Assembly: GCF_020524885.1 (NCBI RefSeq)
Contig: NZ_JAIVKJ010000008.1
Span: 1-52,379, forward strand
DNA length: 52,379 nt
From: Microbulbifer elongatus
Lineage (GTDB): Bacteria; Pseudomonadota; Gammaproteobacteria; Pseudomonadales; Cellvibrionaceae
Reading direction: 5' to 3'
Shown: one piece after another, positions 45,742-52,379 of the stretch
How positions within the stretch are numbered: position 1 is the stretch's first letter
Layout of the letters: every line of letters begins with the position of its first letter
The notes under the pieces: generated by a model
What the model was told of the DNA's origin: nothing
The model's input: only the letters and a program-made list of their open reading frames with translations
Databases searched by the model: none
Made by a program: the position numbers and the translations under genes

Positions 45742-46503
45742 ATGCAGGTTGCAAACAGTGTTATCGCAATCACCGGAGCTGGCCAGGGCCTGGGCCGGAA
45801 CATGGCTGAATATCTTGCCGGGCGCGGCGCGCGCCTGGCACTGATCGATGTGAATCAGGAGCGGCTCGACGAAAGTGTTGCCGCCTGTAGCGAGAAGGGC
45901 GCGGAAGCCCGCAGCTATGTGATCGACGTCGCCAATGAGGAAGCCGTTGATAGCGGCTTTGCTCGCATCGTCGAGGATTTCGGCGGGCTGGATGTACTGG
46001 TTAACAACGCCGGGATAATGCGCGATGGCATGCTGCTTAAGGTTAAAGAGGGCAAGGTGGCCGAGCGAATGTCCCTGGCCCAGTGGCAGTCGGTGATCGA
46101 CGTCAATCTCACAGGTGTCTTCCTGTGCACCCGTGCAGCGGCCGGGATCATGGCGGAGAAAGGCGAGGGGGGTGTGATCGTCAATATTTCCAGCGTGTCC
46201 CGCGCGGGTAATATGGGGCAGACCAACTACTCCGCCTCCAAAGCGGGTGTCGCCACCATGACCGTCACCTGGGCGCGCGAGTTAGCGCGTTACGGGGTGC
46301 GGGTGGCCGCCATCGCACCGGGCTTTATCGGCACCGATATGGTGGCGCAAATGCGCCCCGAAATTCTCGAGGGGCTGGTGAAGCAGGTTCCCCTGAGACG
46401 GATTGGAGAGCCGGACGAGATTGCCAGCACCGTGGCATTCATTATCGACAACGACTATGTCACCGGCCGGGTAATCGAAGTGGACGGCGGCGCGAGAATG
46501 TAA
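45742..46503 (+). CDS. short-chain dehydrogenase/reductase (FabG-like)
   Basis: A 253-residue SDR with the nucleotide motif TGAGQGLG (residues 11-18), NNAG (88-91), and catalytic S150 or S151, Y163 and K167 (YSASK). It ends with the FabG-like VDGGARM. It most resembles 3-oxoacyl-ACP or acetoacetyl-CoA reductases, but no fatty-acid or PHA genes adjoin it. It is followed by a terminator. Confidence 0.88.
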   Translation: MQVANSVIAITGAGQGLGRNMAEYLAGRGARLALIDVNQERLDESVAACSEKGAEARSYVIDVANEEAVDSGFARIVEDFGGLDVLVNNAGIMRDGMLLKVKEGKVAERMSLAQWQSVIDVNLTGVFLCTRAAAGIMAEKGEGGVIVNISSVSRAGNMGQTNYSASKAGVATMTVTWARELARYGVRVAAIAPGFIGTDMVAQMRPEILEGLVKQVPLRRIGEPDEIASTVAFIIDNDYVTGRVIEVDGGARM

Positions 46504-46524
46504 GCTTCCGCCAGTACTCCAATG

Positions 46525-46553
46525 AAAAGGCGAGCTCTCAAGCTCGCCTTTTT
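46525..46553. terminator. bidirectional intrinsic terminator
   Basis: AAAAGGCGAGCT and AGCTCGCCTTTT form a perfect 12-bp stem with a 4-nt loop and a T run. It separates the SDR gene from the convergent cfa gene and can serve both. Confidence 0.9.
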
Positions 46554-46563
46554 TGTGCCGCCC

Positions 46564-46614
46564 AGTTGTCGAGTGCTACCAGTTGTCGAGTACTATCGGT
46601 TGCCGAGGACTAAA
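46564..46614. repeat. three imperfect 17-bp tandem repeats
   Basis: The units AGTTGTCGAGTGCTACC, AGTTGTCGAGTACTATC and GGTTGCCGAGGACTAAA follow each other without a gap. The third covers the cfa stop codon, so the array probably arose by duplication of the gene's own end. Confidence 0.65.
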
Positions 46615-47755
46615 CGATCCGCGTCACACCACCTTCCAGTTTTCGGGAAAATATCCACTGCCACAGCTGGATATGGCGCGCGCGAAACGCGCCTGCACAG
46701 GAGAGCAGGTAATAGCGCCACATCCGGTAAAACTGCTGGTCGAATTTTTCTGCAAACCGATCCCAGTGGCTTTCGAAATTGCGATGCCAGGCCATCAGTG
46801 TTTTGTCGTAGTCACTGCCAAAGTTATGCAGGTCTTCCGCAATCAAAAGATTCTCGGCGCTGTCACAGATCTGGCCGGTGGAGGGCAGGTCGCCGTTGGG
46901 AAATATGTACTTTTCTATCCAGGCATCGGTAGCGGAACGCCGCTGGTTTTTACCGATGGTGTGGAGGAGTAGCAGGCCGTTCTTTTTCAGGCAGCGCGCC
47001 GCAACCTCCATGAACGTGCGGTGGTTCTTGTGGCCCACATGCTCGAACATACCGACACTGGCGATACGGTCAAAGGGCTGATCAAGCGATCGGTAGTCCT
47101 GCAGGTGTACGGTGATCGGCAGGTGCCCGTACTGCTCTTCGATGAACCGGCGCTGCTCCCTTGAGACCGTCACACCGACGCACTCCACACCGTAGTTTTC
47201 TGCGGCATAGCTAACCAGGCTACCCCAACCACAGCCGATATCGAGTAATCGCATGCCGGGCTTCAGGCCCAGCTTGCGGCAGATAAGATCCAGCTTGGCG
47301 GTTTGTGCCTGCTCCAGGTCGTCCGCGTCCCGCCAATATCCACAGCTGTATGTCATACGACTGTCGAGCATTGTTCGGTAAAAATCGTTGCCAAGATCGT
47401 AGTGTCGCTCCCCAACCTGAAATGCGCGGCTGCGGCTTTGCAGGTTGAGCAAATGCGAGCGGGCGATGCGCCACAGGTGGCGGAAAGGTTTTATCTTGCT
47501 TTGGAGGTCTGCACGCAAAAGGCGATAGAAAAACTCGTCCAGTGCTTGCGCCGACCAATCACCACGCATGTAGGACTCCCCAAGGCCGAGGCTATGCCTG
47601 GCGACTATTTCATCCAGCGCGCCCTCGCGGTGTACCTGCATATCCCAGGGGCGATCCCCGTTGATACGGATATCGGCGGTGGCTAACAGGTCGTCTAGTA
47701 AATGTCTTGGTCTGGTCACGGTGGCGGAAGTCGTAGCGCTACTGTTAGTTTCCAT
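46610..47755 (-). CDS. cfa: cyclopropane-fatty-acyl-phospholipid synthase
   Basis: Cfa adds a methylene group from S-adenosylmethionine to unsaturated membrane lipids, usually in stationary phase. The 381-residue protein has YSCGYW (residues 136-141), the S-adenosylmethionine motif LLDIGCGWGSL (170-180), GMFEHVGHKN and a C-terminal FDQQFYRMWRYYLLSCAGAFRAR. The length matches the family. Confidence 0.95.
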   Translation of the reverse strand: METNSSATTSATVTRPRHLLDDLLATADIRINGDRPWDMQVHREGALDEIVARHSLGLGESYMRGDWSAQALDEFFYRLLRADLQSKIKPFRHLWRIARSHLLNLQSRSRAFQVGERHYDLGNDFYRTMLDSRMTYSCGYWRDADDLEQAQTAKLDLICRKLGLKPGMRLLDIGCGWGSLVSYAAENYGVECVGVTVSREQRRFIEEQYGHLPITVHLQDYRSLDQPFDRIASVGMFEHVGHKNHRTFMEVAARCLKKNGLLLLHTIGKNQRRSATDAWIEKYIFPNGDLPSTGQICDSAENLLIAEDLHNFGSDYDKTLMAWHRNFESHWDRFAEKFDQQFYRMWRYYLLSCAGAFRARHIQLWQWIFSRKLEGGVTRIV

Positions 47756-48030
47756 GTTGGTTGCTTTCCATGCTTGTAGCTCCCCAGGCTAGGGCCACGT
47801 GTGGGCTCCGGGCAGCTGACGGCGATTTGCGCGTCATGTTGGAGTGTGGCTACACTGCGAACCTGAATCCGGCCTGTGGCGCGCACTGCTTCAGGTGTGT
47901 AACAACACAGATTCAACAACAGAGTTTCAACAACTTATTTCTACAACACGTTCTCAAGCATAACGGAAAAGATTCTGATTGCCTGAGGTTCGGACAATCC
48001 AGCCGGCTCGCGAACCGCGGAGAGACCCAG

Positions 48031-48567
48031 ATGCGCCCACTATTCATTCTGTTCATTGTTATGCCCATCCTTGAGATGTGGGTGCTGATCAGTGTCGGGC
48101 AGGAAATTGGTGCACTGCCCACCATCGGCCTGGTATTGCTGACCGCGATGGTGGGGCTGGCGCTCCTGCGTCGGCAGGGGATCTCAACGGTGATGCGCGC
48201 GCAGCAGAAGATGCAGGCCGGTGAAATGCCGGCGCGCGAGATGGCCGAGGGCATTTTCCTGGCCGTGGGCGGCGCACTGTTGCTGACACCGGGATTTATT
48301 ACTGACGCCATTGGCTTCGCCTGTCTGATACCCGGGATACGACAGTTGATCATTGGCCGACTAATTGGTCATGTTGTGGTCGTACGGGGTTCCACCTATA
48401 CGCGGGGTGGCTACCATCAGCCCGGTGCGAACCAGCCGGGTGGTAGTCGACCGCACGACAAGTCCCACGACGTTATTGAGGGGGACTATGAGCGAGAGGA
48501 GCAACGAGAAGGCCAAGGAGAAGACCAGAAGCGTGACAGCGACGATAATCCGAACAGAGGTGGTTGA
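48031..48567 (+). CDS. FxsA family membrane protein
   Basis: A 178-residue membrane protein. Residues 1-115 match FxsA: MRPLFILFIVMPILEMWVLI, RRQGISTVMRAQQKMQAGEMPAREMAEGI and LLTPGFITDAIGFACLIPGIR. The tail is hydrophilic and charged. FxsA of E. coli alleviates exclusion of phage T7 by the F plasmid when overproduced. GGAGAG lies 7 bp before the ATG. It lies just upstream of groESL, as in many gammaproteobacteria. The 275 bp upstream show no further gene. Confidence 0.88.
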   Translation: MRPLFILFIVMPILEMWVLISVGQEIGALPTIGLVLLTAMVGLALLRRQGISTVMRAQQKMQAGEMPAREMAEGIFLAVGGALLLTPGFITDAIGFACLIPGIRQLIIGRLIGHVVVVRGSTYTRGGYHQPGANQPGGSRPHDKSHDVIEGDYEREEQREGQGEDQKRDSDDNPNRGG

Positions 48568-48646
48568 TTTTTGGTCAAGTTGACCCCGAAACCGCGCTGT
48601 AGGCGCAATTTCGCCAATTTTCCCTCAGTTTTTTTTCCCGCCGCTG

Positions 48647-48675
48647 TTGAAATACCTCCGAGCCTCCCCCAGATA
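48647..48675 (+). promoter_or_regulatory. sigma-32-type heat-shock promoter for groESL
   Basis: GTTGAAA, with TTGAAA at 48647-48652, is followed after 14 bp by CCCCAGATA (48667-48675). This is close to the sigma-32 pattern CTTGAAA with CCCCATNT. No CIRCE repeat is seen. Transcription would start about 130 bp before groES. Confidence 0.6.
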
Positions 48676-48740
48676 GGCTGCACCCCAAGTTTTTCCTGAC
48701 CCGGGCATACCTCAGGTGTGATTCGGGCGGGACTGGCAGA

Positions 48741-48759
48741 AGGCTCGCAAAGCGAGCCT
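48741..48759 (+). promoter_or_regulatory. hairpin in the groES leader
   Basis: AGGCTCGC and GCGAGCCT form a perfect 8-bp stem with loop AAA, 48 bp before the groES start codon. It lies inside the predicted leader RNA and does not cover the ribosome-binding site, so its role is uncertain. Confidence 0.5.
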
Positions 48760-48807
48760 GAGCCACTTGTAATTGCAACCCTAAACGACTCATTGGAGAG
48801 CCAATCC

Positions 48808-49101
48808 ATGAAAATTCGTCCTTTACACGATCGCGTTGTAGTACGCCGTAAGGAAGAAGAAGAGAAAACTGCTGGTGGCATCGTGCTGCCGGGCGCAGCG
48901 AAAGAAAAGCCGAATCAGGGCGAAGTGGTTGCCGTTGGCGAAGGCAAATTGCTGGATAACGGTGATGTGCGCGCACTGTCCGTAAAAGTTGGTGACACCG
49001 TGGTGTTCGGCCGTTACGCCGACAGCAACACCCTCAAGGTGGACGGCGAAGAGCTGATCATCATGAGCGAAGGCGACATCTACGGCGTACTGGAAGGCTG
49101 A
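48808..49101 (+). CDS. groES: co-chaperonin GroES
   Basis: The 97-residue GroES forms the heptameric lid of GroEL. It shows [12 protein letters not shown], the mobile loop KTAGGIVLP, and the IYGVLEG end. GGAGAG lies 8 bp before the ATG. It is first in the operon with groEL, 59 bp apart. Confidence 0.98.
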   Translation: MKIRPLHDRVVVRRKEEEEKTAGGIVLPGAAKEKPNQGEVVAVGEGKLLDNGDVRALSVKVGDTVVFGRYADSNTLKVDGEELIIMSEGDIYGVLEG

Positions 49102-49148
49102 AGCCCCAGTACGATTCCCGACAAGACGCAACCAACGAGCAGAATTGA

Positions 49149-50801
<1,653 letters not shown>

Positions 50802-50827
50802 GCCGGCCTACCAGCCAAGCCAATAAG

Positions 50828-50853
50828 AAACCCCGCTTCGGCGGGGTTTTTTT
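50828..50853 (+). terminator. intrinsic terminator after groEL
   Basis: AAACCCCGC and GCGGGGTTT pair around a TTCG tetraloop, followed by a T run. It lies 9 bp from the end of the convergent integrase gene and may serve both. Confidence 0.93.
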
Positions 50854-50861
50854 ATGTTTAA

Positions 50862-51905
50862 TTAAGCGACCGTATGGTAGGGGGCGGCCGGCTCTGAAAT
50901 ACCGCCAGATCCACTGGGGGAGAGCCGATCCATCGGGCTGAAAACCCCTCTATTTCCGCGGTTCACTACGTGTGTATAGATTTCGGTGATGCTGATATCT
51001 GAGTGCCCGAGCAGCTCCTGAATGGTCCGGAGGTCGTACCCTGCCTCTAACAAGTGCGTCGCAAAGCTGTGGCGGAAGGCGTGCGCCTTTGCCGGCTTCA
51101 GTACCTTGGCCAACTTTACTGCCTCACGAATATGCCGGGAAAGTGTGGATGGGTGCAGATGATGCCTGCGCTCGACGCCGCTCCTCGGATCTTTGCTAAA
51201 TCCTCCAGCTGGGAAAAGGTATTGCCAGGCCGGCTGTCGCCCCCCCTTCGGATACTTACGCTCAAGAGCATCTGGCATATAGACTTCGCCAAAACCGTCT
51301 TCAATATCTCTTTGGTGAAGTTTCAGCACTTTGTTTACTTGTAGTTTTAGCTCTCCTTTCAGATCTTGTGGTAGTAGGGTTGTGCGGTCTTTATTGCCTT
51401 TCCCGCTCCGCACGACAATATTATTACTGTCAAAATCAATATCTTTCACTCTGAGGGAAAGTAACTCGGCAATACGTAAACCACTACCGTACATCAACGC
51501 GACTTGCAGCCGATAGACCCCGTCTAGCTGTTCGAGAATTCTGGCAATCTCGTCCCGGCTATACACAACCGGTAGCCGACGAGGCTGTCTAGCCGTCTTG
51601 AAATCCAAATCGGCGGTGTCTACTCCAAAAAACTGCTTGTACAGATAGACAAGTGCATTGAGTGCTACCCGCTGAGTATTCACCGAGCAGCGTCTATTTA
51701 CTGAAATGTGAGTCAAGAATGCCTGAACTTCAGGTCTTCCCATGTCCTTGGGGTGCTTCAGTTTATGGAAATGGATAAACCGCTTTATCCAGTGGGCATA
51801 AGTCTGCTCGGTACGGTAGGAAAGGCCTTTCTGCCGGATGTGGAGTCGTAGCTGGTCCATAAACCGCACCGGTGAGCCTGGTATTGTGTGGCGCACATCA
51901 TCCAT
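50862..51905 (-). CDS. intI: integron integrase IntI (tyrosine recombinase)
   Basis: This 347-residue recombinase matches integron integrases, which insert and excise gene cassettes at attI and attC. The N-terminal SAM-like domain (LRLHIRQKGLSYRTEQTYAHW) binds DNA. Catalytic residues are R144 (GSGLRIAE), K169 or K172, H275 and R278 (HAFRHS), H301 (LGHSD) and Y310 (EIYTHV). The segment at about 206-252 (PDALERKYPKGG and DPRSGVERRHHLH) is the extra domain found only in IntI and used to recognise folded attC hairpins. It reads away from the right edge, as expected if cassettes lie there. All key residues are intact, so it is likely active. Confidence 0.94.
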   Translation of the reverse strand: MDDVRHTIPGSPVRFMDQLRLHIRQKGLSYRTEQTYAHWIKRFIHFHKLKHPKDMGRPEVQAFLTHISVNRRCSVNTQRVALNALVYLYKQFFGVDTADLDFKTARQPRRLPVVYSRDEIARILEQLDGVYRLQVALMYGSGLRIAELLSLRVKDIDFDSNNIVVRSGKGNKDRTTLLPQDLKGELKLQVNKVLKLHQRDIEDGFGEVYMPDALERKYPKGGRQPAWQYLFPAGGFSKDPRSGVERRHHLHPSTLSRHIREAVKLAKVLKPAKAHAFRHSFATHLLEAGYDLRTIQELLGHSDISITEIYTHVVNRGNRGVFSPMDRLSPSGSGGISEPAAPYHTVA

Positions 51906-51922
51906 TGGTATGTCCCATTTGT

Positions 51923-51942
51923 AGCTGGATTTATATACAGTA
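51923..51942 (-). promoter_or_regulatory. LexA (SOS) box upstream of intI
   Basis: On the minus strand it reads TACTGTATATAAATCCAGCT, matching the E. coli consensus TACTGTATATATATACAGTA at 16 of 20 positions with CTG-N10-CAG intact. It ends 17 bp before the intI start codon, where LexA binding would block transcription. SOS control of integron integrases is established for several bacteria. Confidence 0.75.
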
Positions 51943-52243
51943 TTTTTTGAGGTACCTTTAGTGTCAAGGCACAGATCAATAACTTCAACTCAATTTGACC
52001 GGGGTAGGACGCTAACTTATTGATTTTTAGAGGGTAAATTTCTGGCGCATCAAGTCACCTTAGAGAGATATGTGACAGGCTTTCTATATATGTACAGTAC
52101 TCACAGAGCATGTTGTGATATAACCTACTGAATTAAATAGCTTTTGGGTTGTATTTGTACGCAGGTGCCAACTTGGATATGTGGCAGTGTGATATATGAC
52201 TTGGGCTTTTGAATAAACTGTTAACCTCACTAGAGCAAGTAGC
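51943..52243. other. AT-rich attI/cassette-promoter region (candidate)
   Basis: This stretch lies on the side of intI where attI and the cassette promoter are expected. GTTAACC at 52220-52226 matches the recombination core GTTRRRY at 6 of 7 bases and lies 18 bp before an open reading frame. TTGACC (51995-52000) with TATTGA 17 bp later (52018-52023) is a weak plus-strand promoter candidate. No full attC with paired R and L boxes is visible. Base composition is clearly more AT-rich than the rest of the window. Confidence 0.4.
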
Positions 52244-52379
52244 ATGTTGAAATTCGGAACTTTTAGTATCTTGGTGTTTTTCTCTTTAGCTTCATCCGCA
52301 GGTGGCAGCGTTAAGCAGGAAATACAGGTACTTTCTGAGCTACTATCAGATCAAAACGCAGTGCTGGTGAAAAAGTCGG
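52244..52379 (+). CDS. truncated gene for an exported protein, possible first cassette
   Basis: An open frame of 45 codons runs off the window edge. It begins MLKFGTFSILVFFSLASSA, a clear signal peptide with a likely cut after SSA, then GGSVKQEIQVLSELLSDQ. No family is recognised. The first in-frame stop upstream is at 52214, and the ATG is the first start after it. Codon use is AT-rich, unlike the chromosomal genes to the left, which fits a mobile cassette. The ribosome-binding site is weak. Confidence 0.55.
   Translation, partial: MLKFGTFSILVFFSLASSAGGSVKQEIQVLSELLSDQNAVLVKKS

Noticed and set aside
47761..48030. 90-codon upstream extension of the FxsA gene
   Set aside because: The region reads as non-coding and homologs start at 48031 behind a good ribosome-binding site.
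52080..52099. second LexA-like sequence to the right of intI
   Set aside because: It matches one half-site (ACAGTA) but the other half lacks CTG, so it is below a reasonable threshold.
52308..52314. exact GTTRRRY match (GTTAAGC) as the attI recombination point
   Set aside because: It lies inside the truncated reading frame, after the signal peptide, where a recombination point would split the gene; a 7-bp match is expected by chance.

Overview
The window reads as chromosomal DNA of a GC-rich marine-type gammaproteobacterium. The best guess is a relative of Microbulbifer or another member of the Cellvibrionaceae group. This is inferred from protein sequence style, the queA-tgt-secDF order, cbb3 oxidase genes, secreted polyhydroxybutyrate (PHB) depolymerases and an AmpD/AmpE/AmpG set; no database search was possible. 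Gene density is high and there are no rRNA genes, CRISPR arrays or transposases. One tRNA (Leu, CAA) is present.

Left part (1-11540): a Mut7-C RNase-fold protein is divergent, across a large palindrome, from a three-gene run encoding a membrane-anchored nitrilase-family hydrolase, a flavin amine oxidase and a C69/secernin-type hydrolase. A secreted YCF48-like beta-propeller protein and tRNA-Leu lie on the other strand. The tRNA-modification genes queA and tgt follow, then secD and secF. yajC, usually found between tgt and secD, is absent, and a structured leader with its own promoter occupies that place.

Middle part (11541-28047): a small basic protein gene, two tandem paralogous secreted PHB depolymerases (one with binding and linker modules, one catalytic domain only), rnt and pyrC on the minus strand, then argG. 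A cbb3 cytochrome oxidase locus follows: ccoNOQP, then the assembly genes ccoGHIS and a TauE/SafE-like membrane protein with a histidine-rich tail. An FNR/Anr-type box overlaps the argG stop codon and probably drives ccoN under low oxygen.

Right-middle part (28048-48567): an overlapping operon of an ICMT-fold membrane protein, a GT-C-like membrane glycosyltransferase, a GtrA flippase and a GtrB glycosyltransferase; nadC; two large tandem DUF1631 paralogs separated by an AT-rich gap; a cell-wall recycling group (ampD, ampE, a PLP dehydratase, a PEBP-family protein, ampG); an alkyltransferase-like DNA repair protein; a DUF481 outer membrane protein; a short-chain dehydrogenase; cfa; and an FxsA-family gene.

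Right edge (48568-52379): groES-groEL behind a sigma-32-type promoter, then an integron integrase gene (intI) on the minus strand. A LexA-type box lies 20 bp upstream of intI, which suggests SOS control. Beyond it the DNA is AT-rich, as expected for an attI region, and a truncated gene for a secreted protein runs off the edge and may be the first cassette. The rest of the integron, if it exists, lies outside the window. This edge is the most promising place to look for undescribed functions.
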